The notes beneath the pieces are model-generated. The model was not told where the DNA came from. It saw only the letters and a list, made by a program, of their open reading frames with translations, and did no database searches. A stretch of 64,000 nt of DNA. Source: Ligustrum vulgare (lineage: Eukaryota; Streptophyta; Magnoliopsida; Lamiales; Oleaceae). A program made the translations under genes and the position numbers. The stretch spans positions 32,830,129 through 32,894,128 of the forward strand of contig OY743180.1 of assembly GCA_963555705.1 (NCBI GenBank), in the 5' to 3' direction. Below, piece after piece: positions 11,076-22,879 of this stretch (within the stretch, counting starts at the first letter, position 1; each line of letters opens with the position of its first letter).

Positions 11076-12724
11076 TGTTGGGTGCATTTTACATGCATAT
11101 TTCATACATTTACGGTAATACTTTTTGAGTAAGCTTAAATGTGCATATTTTGTGGTCAAATAGGTTTAACATTCAACTACATGGAGAAAACACAAGATAG
11201 AAGCTAAATGAAGGATTTATTGAAGAAATTGAGGAGAAAAGAGAGAAATCTTGCAAGGATTTGAAGTTTGGGGACCGATTTGTCACTTTCGAAAAGCTGT
11301 GGACTTCTCGAGCAATTGGTCCAGGGACTAAATTGAAAGTTCTCAAAAGATGAAGGACCTAAAATGCAATCTTAGAAGGGCTTAATCGAAAGAAATTGGA
11401 AACTTTGGGGACCAAGTTGATCGATATCTAAAGTTGGAGGACTTCAATTGCAATTAAAAGAGGATCAAGCTGCAGACATCAATCAGGTGAACCACGCGAA
11501 CGCGTGGTTAAGCACAGGTCGCGTTCGCGAATCAAGCATAAAATTCAACCCGAGAGTTTTCAAGTCAATCACGCGATCGCGAGTCATTCAACCACGCAAT
11601 CGCGTGGTCAAAAAAAATTGAGCGATAATCTAGGCCGACCCGGTGCGACCCAGTTCGGCCCAAATGCTGTTGTTCGCGGATCTACGCGAAAATGGGTGTT
11701 TTTAGGGCATTTTTGCTAGGGTTTACATAGACTTTTCTCTCCATTTCCATCCCAAAAACCCATTTTCTCTCATTTGTTCTTCAAGTCCTTGCTTTCTTCT
11801 TGTAATTTTCTCTTGTTTTTGTATAGTTTTGTTGATGAATGTTGATTTGAGGGAGAAATACCAACATTATTGTGGAAGAATAGTGATATTTTGAAGCAAG
11901 AATCATTGGTGAAGGGAAGTATTATTACTTAATCTTCATATTTCTCTATTTACTTTACTTTGTAGTTGAAATAATGCATTTAATTCTTGAATTTTATTGT
12001 TATTTCACTATGGGCTAAGTTATTTAGTATTGGGATGATTGATGAAGCTTGACCTAGCTTAGTTGACATTGATGCTTGTATTAAGAATTTAAGTTTTTTA
12101 TTATTTTTTGCATTTATTGTTGTATTTATTGACTAACATTTATTGTGGCCACATTTATGCTTAGGTTTCATGGGATGTGCAATTATTGAGAAATTGTTGT
12201 ATATTCTAAATCAATACAATATTTGCTCTAGGTTCTTATTTAGGATAGAGATATACCTAGAACCATAGATGATCCATTGAGTTATTTTCACAAAGGTTTA
12301 ATGCAATTGGTGTATTTTTAATCGAAATAGAGATATAGTAGGTTAATTCCACTAATTAGGGTTGGTTTCACTTGAGAGAGGTAATTGACTAAGCTTGGAA
12401 AACGGATCTAACATGATTAATAAATTGCATTTCTATTTGCTTGTTGAGAATTTAATTAGATAATGATCAAGTGGAATCAAGAATCCCAACACTCCTATAT
12501 CATCAAATCATCACCATTTTCCACTTATTTATTTAGAATTGTGATTTAAATTCTAGTACTAGGACTTTCCCAAACCAAAACTTTATTGTGTGTTTCTTGT
12601 TGAAATTGATTAAACTAGAGTGTAATTGAAATATAAAATTCTTGTGGGATCGATAAACCGGACTCATTTAGTCCACTATCACTTGTATGCGATATGTGCA
12701 CTTGCGGTGTGTTTTTAGCGAACA
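11076..12724 (+). repeat. 5' LTR of the Athila element
   Basis: 1649 bp, TG...CA. CpG-rich inverted motifs lie at 11495-11529 and 11568-11606. Some are better preserved than in the 3' copy, which has lost several CpGs to TpG/CpA. Confidence 0.95.
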
Positions 12725-12730
12725 AGTTTT

Positions 12731-12748
12731 TGGCGCCGTTGCCGGGGA
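12731..12748 (+). other. Primer binding site (tRNA-Asp), Athila element
   Basis: TGGCGCCGTTGCCGGGGA is complementary to the 3' end of plant tRNA-Asp and lies 6 bp after the 5' LTR. Confidence 0.95.
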
Positions 12749-12888
12749 TTGTTTCTATTTAAATTACATTTTAGTTGATATCAGTTTTGACTATTAGTTA
12801 CTTTTATTTCTTGTACAAATTTTCTTTTCTTTTGTTTTGTATAAGAAATCTTCTAATTTCTTGTGTTGTTCTAGGTTGTTAATTGTGC

Positions 12889-14205
12889 ATGCGTCAAAGT
12901 AGAAGTCTTGATCTAGTTGAAATAGATCCGGATATCGAGGGAACTTTTTGACGTAGGTTACGGGAAAAAAGGGAAGCTAGGAGACAACTTCTTACTGGGA
13001 TGGAAGGAGAAAGAGTTAACTTCGAGCTTAATGCTCCCGCTGCAATTCCTCCAAGGGGGTGGAATCCCACCCGGTTTTGACATGCTTTTTGGAGATTTCA
13101 TGAATCCTCCTATTGTGGAGAATCAATCAAGCATTGTCTATCCCTCCTACAATCATCCAAATTTTCAACTTCGGCCGGATGTCATCAATTTATTCTCCAA
13201 TACTATCTCATTCTATGGGAGGACCGATGAAAATCCACACGCCCATGTGGTACGGTTCCTAGAGATTTGTAGCAACTTCAACTATGAGGGTGTGAATGTA
13301 GAGGCAATCCGGATGAGGTTATTTATACACACTTTGAAAGATAAAGCAAGAGAATGGCTTAACACTTTGCCTCCGGGGAGCATCACTACTTGGGTGGAGT
13401 TTGTTCAAAGGTTCACTACAAATTTTTTCCCACCATCTAGAGTTTCCAAACTCAAGCATGATATTACTACATTCCAACAATTCGAGATGGAGAGCTTTCA
13501 TGAAGCTTTGGATAGATTCAAGGATATGCTTAGGAAGTGCCAAAATCATGGGATTACATTGGGGCAACAAGTCAACCACTTCTATGCCGAGTTAACTCCT
13601 TCATGCCGTTCAAATGTGGACTCATCTTCGAATGGGTCTATCAAGACAAAGAGCATTCGGGAGGCTTATGACTTGTTTTAGATCATGAGTGAACAAAATA
13701 CAATGTGGCCGGATAGAAGTGCACGAAGGAGTTCTAGTGGTGCACGAGGGGGTGATGATTATGCACTTGTCTTGTCAAAGATTGATTCCTTAGCCAAGAA
13801 AGTGGAAGGATTATCTACTTCAACCTCTCAGCCTGTCAGATGGTTCAAGTCCCTCCGGTATGTGATATATGTGGGGCTAATCATAAAAGTTCTATGTGTC
13901 CATTGGTGGAAAGTGGTTCTTTATCTATCGAGCAAGTTGCTTATGCTCAAAATTTCCAATGCCAAGCGTTCAATCCATATGCTCCCACATACAATCCTGG
14001 TTGGAGAAATCATCCAAATCTATCTTATGGCAACAATCACAATGTGTTGAATCCAAAGCCACAAGAAAAGAAAGAGGGATGGGAAGAGGCTATCACCAAG
14101 CTAGCAAATCATCAATTGCAATATCAAGAACTCAATGATGCCTCTTTGAAAATTTTGGAGAAGCAAGTTGGCCAAATAGCTAAACTTCTCTCGGAAAGGC
14201 AGTAA
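12889..14205 (+). pseudogene. Athila gag (capsid and nucleocapsid), broken
   Basis: The reading begins with an MRQSRSLDL-type start at 12889, the expected Athila N-terminus, but meets TGA at 12949 where an Arg codon is expected. After a frameshift the capsid domain reads openly at 13031-13681, with the family landmarks LRPDVINLFSN, DENPHAH, AREWLNTLPPGSI and TFQQFEMESF. TAG at 13679-13681 ends that stretch in frame, and the frame then changes again. The zinc knuckle is at about 13861-13900 (C-X2-C-X3-H-X4-C, CDICGANHKSSMC). The frame closes at TAA 14203-14205, where an intact element would read on into protease. The protein would coat the RNA genome in virus-like particles; here no intact product can be made. 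Confidence 0.88.
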
Positions 14206-15546
14206 GGAGCTTTTCCTAGCAACATCGAGACAAATCCTAGGGATAATGTTCAAGCTATTACAACAAGGAGTGGGGTGCAATTTCTCGAGATCACGGCCCC
14301 ACAACGAACAACTCAATCAAATAAGGCTCCCATTGAAGAAAATGAGCATATTCAAGCATCCGAAAAAATTCTTGAAGTACCAAAGGAAAGTGAGCCGGAA
14401 GCATCCACATCAAAGGCCCTAACACCGATCAAGGCTTATATGCCTCCTATTCCCTTTCCTCAAAGGTTACAAAAGCAAAAGCTCGATAGTCAGTTTGGAA
14501 AATTTTTGGAAGTGTTCAAAAAGCTAAACATCAACATTCCTTTTGCCGATGCATTAGCTCAAATGCCAAGTTATGCCAAGTTCATGAAGGATATTCTATC
14601 CAACAAAAGAAGACTTGAAGAGCATGAGGCGGTGATGCTGATTGAGGTGTGTAGTGCGATCAATCAAAACAAGCTTCCTCCAAAAATTAAAGATCCGGGG
14701 AGTTTTACTATTTCATGCACTATTGGTGATGTTAATTTTAGTAAAGCTTTATGTGATATTGGTGTTAGCATTAATTTGATGCCTTTGTCCATTTTCAGGA
14801 AATTGGAATTGGGGGAAATTAAAGCAACCACCGTGTCTCTACAATTGGCGGATAGGTCCATCAAATATCATCAGGGGATCATTGAGGATGTTCTTGTGAA
14901 GGTAGATAAATTCATCTTTCCGGCGGATTTCATTATTCTAGACATGGAGGAAGATCATGAGATTCCAATCATATTGGGAAGGTCATTTCTAGCAATTGGG
15001 AGAGCCCTTATTGATGTGCAAGAGGGGAAATTGATTTTGAGGGTGCAAGATGATCAAGTCACCTTCAATGTGTTTAAGGCCATAAAATACCCCTCGGAGT
15101 CCAACTCATGTTTTTGGGTGGATGTAATTGATCATCTAGTGGTAAACTCTTTCAATCATGGAGTTTCTAAGGATCCATTGGAGTCTTGCATTGCCCACTC
15201 TTTGACTATTGAGGATGATGATCATGAAGTTGAACAAATGGCTCATTACTTGGAGGCATCACCACAATATCAACACAAGAGGCCCCCCTACTTTGAGGAG
15301 TTGAAAAAGAGTTCTTCAACTTCCCTACCATCTCTGGAGAAGGCACCTACCCTCGAGCAAAAGCCTATTCCTTCTCATTTGAGGTATGCTTACTTGGGGG
15401 AATCTTCTACCCTTCCGGTCATTATTTCTAATTTATTGAATGAGGTGGAGGAAGATAAATTGCTTCGGGTATTAGGGAGCATAAGAGGCTATTGGATGGA
15501 CCATCTCGGATATTCGAGGTATTTGCCATTCGTTATGCATGCATAA
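14206..15546 (+). pseudogene. Athila gag-pol linker and aspartic protease region
   Basis: Same frame as the end of gag. It includes the family phrase VQAITTRSGV just upstream of the ATG at 14275, a Pro-rich linker (PPIPFPQRLQ) and SYAKFMKDIL. The retropepsin core follows at about 14750-15080, with active-site tripeptide region CDIGVSINLMP (the usual form is D-[LI]-G-A-S) and the closing ILGRSFLA motif. A pair of small frameshifts at about 15470-15500 breaks the junction to reverse transcriptase; the current frame stops at 15544-15546. The 423-codon open stretch is long, so decay here is moderate. Confidence 0.85.
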
Positions 15547-17116
15547 AATTCTTATGGAGGATGATTTCAAACCTTCGGTGGAGCATCAACGCCGGTTAAT
15601 TCCTAACATAAAGGAAGTGGTAAGAGCCGAAGTGGTGAAGTGGCTTGATGCGGGTATTATCTATCCAATCTCGGATAGTGCATGGGTGAGCCCGGTGCAG
15701 GTAGTGCCAAAGAAAGGAGGTGTTACCATGGTAGAGAATGAAAATAATGAGCTTATTCCAACAAGGCCAGTGATGGGGTGGAGAGTTTGCATTGACTATC
15801 GCAAGCTCAACAATGCTACTAGGAAGGATCATTTTTTCCTTCCATTCATCGATCAAATGCTTGAGCAATTGGCGGGTCATTCTCATTATTGCTTCCTAGA
15901 TGGATATTCGGGCTATAATCAAATTCCTATAGCCCTGGAGGATCAAGAGAAGACAACATTCATATGCCCATATGGAACTTTTGCATATAGGAGGATGCCT
16001 TTCGGTCTTTGCAATGCCCCCGTCACTTTCCAACGGTGCATGATGGCTATCTTCTCCGACATGGTGGAGAAATTTATTGAGGTATTTATGGATGACTTCT
16101 CGGTTTTTGGTACTTCATTTGATGATTGTTTGAATAATTTGAGAATGGTGCTAAAAAGATGTGAGGATACCAATTTGGTTTTGAATTGGGAAAAATGTCA
16201 TTTCATGGTTCGAGAGGGGATAGTTCTTGGGCACCGAATTTCAAGCAAGGGGATTGAGGTTGATAAGGCAAAAATTCAAGTTATCGAAAAATTACCTCCC
16301 CCAACCTCGGTAAAGGGTATAAGAATCTTCTTGGGGCATGTGAGATTTTATAGGAGATTCATCAAGGACTTCTCAAAAATCACAAAGCCACTTTGTTCTT
16401 TGCTTGAGTAGAGTGCCACATTTGATTTCTCTAAAGAGTGTCTTCAAGCTTTTAACACTCTTAAAGAGAAACTCATCACGGCACCTATCATTGTGGCTCC
16501 GGATTGGAGTTTGCCTTTTGAGCTTATGTGTGATGCAAGTGATTATGCCGTGGGGGCGGTGTTGGGGCAAAGGAAGGACAAAATCTTACATGTCATCTAC
16601 TACGCTAGTAGAACCTTGACCGATGCTCAATTGAATTATGCTACTACCGAGAAGGAAATGCTAGCGGTGGTCTTTGCCTTTGATAAGTTTCGGTCATATC
16701 TTATTGGCTCCAAGGTGATTGTGTATACCGACCACTCGGCCCTCAAGTATTTGTTGGAAAAGAAGGATGCCAAGCCGAGGTTAATTAGATGGGTTCTTCT
16801 TCTCCAAGAGTTTGATTTGGAGATTCGTGACAAGAAAGGGACGGAGAATCTTGTAGCCGATCACTTATCTAGACTTGAGCAAACCGAGGAAGTTATTGAT
16901 GAAGAGATAAGTGAGGTATTCCCGGATGAGCAACTTTTCCAAATCATGGATCTTCTACAAGCTTCTAGTGTGCCATGGTATGCGGACCGTGTGAATTTTC
17001 TTGCAAGTGGCATCACTCCTCCAGACAGCTCTTATCAACAAAGGAAGAAGTTCTTTGCGAATATCAAGCATTATTTTTGGGATGACCCGTTGTTGTTCAA
17101 AAGAGGTCCGGATTAA
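15539..17116 (+). pseudogene. Athila reverse transcriptase and RNase H
   Basis: The reverse transcriptase runs from about 15560 to 16411. It has the block WRVCIDYRKLN, the LDGYSGYNQI motif, the FGLCNAP block and the catalytic FMDDF at about 16087-16101. TAG at 16409-16411 interrupts the same frame. The RNase H domain continues from about 16430, with [33 protein letters not shown] and the closing VADHLSRL, so its acidic catalytic residues are present. A further in-frame TAA at 17114-17116 separates it from integrase. These enzymes would copy element RNA into DNA; the two stops make this copy non-autonomous. Confidence 0.92.
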
Positions 17117-18245
17117 ATCATGAGAAAGTGTGTGCCCGAGGAGGAGATGGAGAAGATTCTTGAACAATGTCACTCATCACCTTATGGAGGCCATTTTGGT
17201 GCAGTGAAAGCTGCATCAAAGGTTCTTCAGTTGGGATTTTATTGGCCCACTTTATTCAAGGATGTTCACACACTTGTGTCCAAATGTGACCGATGCCAAG
17301 GCCTGGGTAATATCTCTAACCGAAATGAAATGCCCTTAAATTCTATTTTAGAAGTGGAGATATTCGATGTTTGGGGTATTGATTTTATGGGACCTTTTCC
17401 ATCATCCTTTTATAATCAATACATTTTAGTTGCGGTGGACTATGTGTCAAAGTGGGTAGAAGCGGTAGCACTCCCCACAAATGATGCTCGAGTGGTGGTG
17501 AACTTTTTAAAAGAAAAATATTTTTACTCGTTATGGCACCCCTCTAGCTATCATTAGTAATGGAGGAAAACACTTTTGTAACCTCCTCTTTGACTCACAT
17601 TTGACCAATCGAATATCCACTCCTTATCATCCGCAAACAAGTGGGCAGGTTGAAATTTCAAATAGAGAGTTGAAAAAGATCCTTGAAGTGATAGTGAATG
17701 CCTCGAGGAAAGATTGGTCCAAGAAATTGGATGATGCATTATGGGCATACCGCACCGCTTTTAAAACCCCCATTGGTATGTCTCCATTTCGACTTCTATT
17801 TGGTAAAGCATGTCATCTCCCGGTTGAGCTTGAGCATCGAGCCTATTGGGCAACAAAAGCCTTGAATTTTGATATGAAATTGGCCGGTGAGAAAAGACTA
17901 CTCCAACTCAATGAACTTGACAAGTTGCGACTTGAGTCATATGAAAATGCTCGGATTTACAAAGAGAAGACAAAGAGGTGGCATGACAAAAACATTGTGA
18001 AGCGGGACTTCCAAGTTGGGCAACAAGTACTTCTTTACAACTCAAGACTTCGATTGTACCCCGGTAAACTCCGCTCTAGATGGTCGGGACCTATCACTAT
18101 TACTCAAATCTTCCCACATGGAGCGGTCGAACTTTATCATAGAAGCAAAGGGAACTTCAAAGTCAATGGGAAACACTTGAAGCCATACTTCGAGAGTGAT
18201 TATGAAAAGGAGAAGTCGTCCATCCCTCTTGCAAATCCGGAGTAA
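17117..18245 (+). pseudogene. Athila integrase with catalytic D-to-N change and internal deletion
   Basis: The HHCC zinc domain (HSSPYGGH ... CDRCQ) is at about 17170-17300 and the first catalytic Asp is in [10 protein letters not shown] frameshift occurs at about 17515. In the shifted frame the second catalytic position reads IISNGG where Athila integrases have IISDGG, so the DDE triad is broken by one G-to-A change. About nine residues that usually follow NLLFDS are missing. The C-terminal part (17601-18245) is open: [10 protein letters not shown] carries the Glu, [16 protein letters not shown] is typical, and the tail domain contains RSRWSGPI. Frame and active site both argue against activity. 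Confidence 0.9.
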
Positions 18246-20059
18246 TCGTATCCAAAGTCGAGCTTACGACTTTAACCAAACGCTTTTTGGGAGGCAACCC
18301 AAATTTCTACTCTTTTAATTACTTGTTGATATTTACTAGTTGCATTTTTATTATGTCTAACTTGGTTAATCACCAACTTTTGTAGGTTCAAAATTTTTGA
18401 AATCCTAAGCAACCTTATCCTCAACAAGTTTGGGGGAGATTTGTGTATCAAGAAAATCAAAGCTTAGGTCAATTTGGAACATCATTCATGCATCAATCCG
18501 GGGAAGTTTCATCACCCATTCCTTACTTTTTATTATGATGTTGTCAACATTGAGGACAATGTTTGATTTAAGTTTGGGGGTTTTGGGATCATGTTTCTAT
18601 GTGAACATTTTAGATTGCCTTGCCGGCCCTTGGTGTTTTGATGTTTGAAATGTTTATTTTGTTGGGAATATTGACATGCTAGATAGCCTTTCTGGCTTAT
18701 AATATTTTGATGTTTGAAATTGTTGTTAATTCATGAGTTATGACCAAATTTGATGCTTGTGCTATTTTCTTTAAATGCTTATCCATGTAAGATCCTATGT
18801 ACATTGAGCACAATAGTCATGTTTAATTGTCGGTGAGTTTGGGAATTGTTGAAGGGGAAGAGGTTATAGGAGTAGATGAACTAGGTTGTGAGCTTGTATG
18901 TTAATTTATATCAACCTATCCAATGCTCCTAATGCTCTAGATATCTTGACCCTAATGTAAGACAAGCTTGGGGGTGATCGACCCGTCAACGGAAACGGTC
19001 TAGACGTGCGGTGATTCCATGCATGTGGAAGTAAATCTTTGTGTAGAGTGTCTTTCGCCAAGTATAAGCTAAGTAATGACCATATGTGAGAATTCTAAGC
19101 CCATTTTAATTTTTGCATTGCATTGCCCTATCTCGAAGCCTTTTTGACTCGAGTAATTAAGCCCGTAGGAGTATCTTGAAACTTAGTGCCTTAAGTTTGA
19201 AATTTAGGAGTCACCGGCCGAAAGCTCGTTACATGGGTCAATTAGAAAGCTTAATGAGTAGGGCACTCACACACACACGCTTAAAAAAAAAAAAAAAAAG
19301 GAAGAAGCACATTATCATAGTATTCGCTTAATAAGTCTACCCCACTTCGTAGCCTCTTTTACTCTAGTTAATGAGTCCGTAGGGGTATTTTGAAACCTAT
19401 TACCCTTTGGTCTAAAAAATCGGGGAGCTGCCGACCTAAAGCTCACTACATGGGTCAATTAGAAAGCTTAAGAGAGTGGGGACGTTAAGAGCAAAGATCA
19501 TGTTAGTTGTTAGAAATCATGCATTTGTACTTGCATAAGGGCTTAGATGAATAGTGGGTTTGAATTGCTTGGTATAAACTTGAATGTCGAAGCACTCATT
19601 AGTGGAGAGTCACTGCATTTCTAGGTTGTCGAGATTGTCGGTTAAACACACCCATACTAGAGTGGAAAAAGAAAGAGTGATTTGAGAGTATCCTCTAGAA
19701 TTGCATCCCGGGAGTGGAAAAAAAATTATTCATTGGGGGATGAATGTCACGAGTGGGAAAAGAAAGAATTGACCACTAATGGTGGGTTAGTTTTGACTTG
19801 AAACCTCTTTACTCATCAACATTCTTGAATCTTATTGATGATTGACAGTGGTTATGCACACACTTACCGATCTAACATCGGATAAGCCAAACTCATTTTT
19901 GTAGCATTATTTGGGAACATAATTGTGAATTAATTATACAATTTCACACTCATGGAATATTGCGAGCTATCTAGAATTGTTGATCATATTGTCAGTATTT
20001 TTGTAGATGCATGTAAATATTCTTACTCGGGATGAGCAAGAGTTTAAGTTTGGGGTATT
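18246..20059 (+). other. Athila 3' non-coding region
   Basis: 1.8 kb without an open frame above 72 codons; no envelope-like protein is recognisable. It contains several AAGTTTGGGGG purine-rich tracts (for example 18423, 18570), repeated 'CATGGGTCAATTAGAAAGC' phrases at about 19234 and 19451, and an A-rich run near 19284. The tract AAGTTTGGGGTAT just before 20060 is the likely polypurine primer. Confidence 0.7.
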
Positions 20060-21712
20060 TGTTGGGTGCATTTTACATGCATATTTCATACATTTATGGT
20101 AATACTTTTTGAGTAATTTGGACAAATACCTACTTAAATGTCCATATTTTGTGGTCAAATAGGTTTAACATTCAACTACATGGAGAAAACACAAGATAGA
20201 AGCTAAATGAAGGATTTATTGAAGAAATTGAGGAGAAAAGAGAGAAATCTTGCAAGGATTTGAAGTTTGGAGACCGATTTGTCACTTTCGGAAAGCTGTG
20301 GACTTCTCGAGCAATTGGTCCAGGGACTAAATTGAAAGTTCTCAAAAGATGAAGGACCTCAAATGCAATCTTAGAAAGGCTTAATCGAAAGAAATCGAAA
20401 ACTTTGGGGACAAAGTTGATCGATATCTAAAGTTGAAGGAATTCAATTGCAATTAAAAGAGGATCAAGCTGCAGACATCAATCAGGTGAACCACGTGAAC
20501 ACGTCATTAAGCACGGGTCACGTTCACGAATCAAGCCTAAAATTCAACCCGAGAGTTTTCAAGTCAACCACGCGATCGCGAGTCATTCAACCACGCGATC
20601 GCGTGGTCAAAAAATTGAGCGATAATCTAGACCGACCCGGTGCGACCCAAATGATGTTGTTCGCGGATCTACGCGAAAATGAGTGTTTTTAGGGCATTTT
20701 TTCTAGGATTTACATAGACTTTTCTCTCCATTTTCATCCCAAAAACCCATTTTCTCTCATTTGTTCTTCAAGTCCTTGCTTTCTTCTTGTAATTTTCTCT
20801 TATTTTTGTATAGTTTTGTTGATGAATGTTGATTTGAGGGAGAAATACCAACATTATTGTGGAAGAATAGTGATATTTTGAAGCAAGAATCATTGGTGAA
20901 GGGAAGTATTATTGCTTAATCTTCATATTTCTTTATTTACTTTACTTTGTAGTTGAAATAATGCATTTAATTTTTGAATTTTATTATTATTTCACTATGG
21001 GCTAAGTTATTTAGTGTTGGGATGATTGATGAAGCTTGACCTAGCTTAGTTGACATTGATGCTTGTATTAAGAATTTAAGCTTTTTATTATCTTGTGCAT
21101 TTATTGTTGTATTTATTGACTAACATTTATTGTGGCCACATTTATGCTTAGGTTTCATGGGATGTGCAATTATTGAGAAATTGTTGTGTATTCTAGATCA
21201 ATACAATATTTGCTCTAGGTTCTTGTTTAGGATAGAGATATACCTAAAACCCTAGATGATCCATTGAGTTATTTTCACAAAGGTTTAATGCAATTGGTGT
21301 GTTTTTAATCGACATAGAGATATAGTAGGTTAATTCCACTAATTAGGGTTGGTTTCACTCGAGAGAGGTAATTGACTAAGCTTGGAAAATCGGATCTAAC
21401 ATGATTAATAAATTGCATTTCTATTTGGTTGTTGAGAATTTAATTAAGTAATGGTCAAGTGGAATCAAGAATCCCAACACTCCTCTATCATCAAATCATC
21501 ACCATTTTCTACTTATTTATTTAGAATTGTGATTTAAATTCTAGTACTAGGACTTTCCCAAACCAAAACTTTATTGTGTGTTTCTTGTTGAAATTGATTA
21601 AACTAGAGTGTAATTGAAATAGACAATTCTTGTGGGATCGATAAATCGGACTCATTTTGTACACTATCACTTGTATGCGATACGTGCAGTTGATGTGTGT
21701 TTTTAGCGAACA
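20060..21712 (+). repeat. 3' LTR of the Athila element
   Basis: 1653 bp. It contains the perfect 16-bp palindrome CCACGCGATCGCGTGG at 20591-20606 and a related copy at 20568-20582. Confidence 0.95.
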
Positions 21713-21717
21713 GACTT

Positions 21718-22879
21718 CACAATGATTACTGACTATGGAGTAGTGTGTTGCTAAGAAAGAGTGACATATGGTAGAATCTAAGATCTATTGAGTTTGAGAG
21801 ATTTGCATAGAAATTTTAGTGAGTATATTGACATATAAGGTTCATGTAATAAATATGATGGTTATGATATTGTAATCTTAGGGAGATTGATATGAAAATT
21901 TTTGAGGTCATATGATATGATGATAAGTGACATGTTACACGATTACTACAAGATATGGTGATTAGACGATTAATGGATATTATGATTAAACCGTGAAAGA
22001 ATCGTGTGAATATTGAGTTAATTGATCTTATCTTGATGGTTTATTTAATTATGGTGAAATATTACCTACGATTGGGAATCTTCATATTGAGTCATAAGAT
22101 ATATGGATTTATTTAAAATTTTGGTGATGCAGTTTCGAATTACTTATTATCGGGTGTACTTTAGATGTGAGCAAAATATTTTGTTACAATAATGGAAAAC
22201 CTGAGCTGATCAGTTGTGTGGTTTTTACGTATAATGGGATTGTATCTTTGGGTTAAGTAAAATTGATGAGGAATCCTATATGATTCACAGAAGTCTTATT
22301 CAATGGTGATAGACTTGATCAGAGTATTGTTCATAGTGTAACATAAATTGAAGTTGGAGAACAAGAGGAATTGTATATTGAACTTCAAATTTGGGAAGTT
22401 AGTGAGGTTTCTTAAGTTGAGAATATCATATCTGATCCTAATGATGATACATTAAATTAGTACATTATTCCTCAGCTAGAATGAGTATGTGATACCAAGT
22501 ACTTGATGCATGATTTAAGAGTATGGATTAAAGGATTTAAGTTTGAATTCTCCAATATTTAAAGGAAGTTTCAGTCGAGTTTAGAAATGATTGCGTTTGT
22601 AAATCTTTTAGAAAGATTCTGCCAAGTTTGAGTTTGTGCTCAATATTTTGGAATTGATACCGCATTTCTATGTTTTGGATCATAAGGTTTTATTCTTGAT
22701 CAATTTTCTTGATTTTTAGTTTAAGCATTGGAACAATTAATATTTATATCATGGATTCGATATCAGTATAGATCCTTGAAAGGTTGGAAATAGAAGGCTA
22801 ATGAATGAGTTAATAAGTTGGATAATGTCGGATGATTGATTAGGTTATACACAATAGCTATCTAGCGTCTTTTCGCATA
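21718..22879 (+). other. Decayed Tekay-like pol (reverse transcriptase side)
   Basis: Continuation of the host element after the Athila insertion. Stops occur in all frames and only faint phrases of a reverse transcriptase are visible. Confidence 0.4.

Larger units (their letters stand above)
11076..21712 (+). mobile_element. Full-length Athila-type Ty3/gypsy retrotransposon (10.6 kb), defective
   Basis: LTRs at 11076-12724 and 20060-21712 begin TGTTGGGTGC and end TTTTTAGCGAACA, and a perfect duplication GACTT flanks the element (11071-11075, 21713-21717). The primer binding site at 12731-12748 is complementary to tRNA-Asp (TGGCGCCGTTGCCGGGGA), as is usual for Athila. gag, protease, reverse transcriptase, RNase H and integrase follow in the standard order but carry several stops and frameshifts. 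A 1.8-kb region without an envelope-like frame precedes the 3' LTR. The LTRs differ by roughly 3% by eye plus a few indels. It is inserted in the same orientation as the older Tekay-like host element. Confidence 0.95.

Noticed and set aside
11504..11719. 71-codon plus-strand open frame
   Set aside because: Located inside the Athila 5' LTR and different in the 3' LTR; its codons come from the CGATCG palindromes.
18246..20059. Envelope gene of the Athila element
   Set aside because: Some Athila elements have one, but no open frame or membrane-span pattern was found in this interval.
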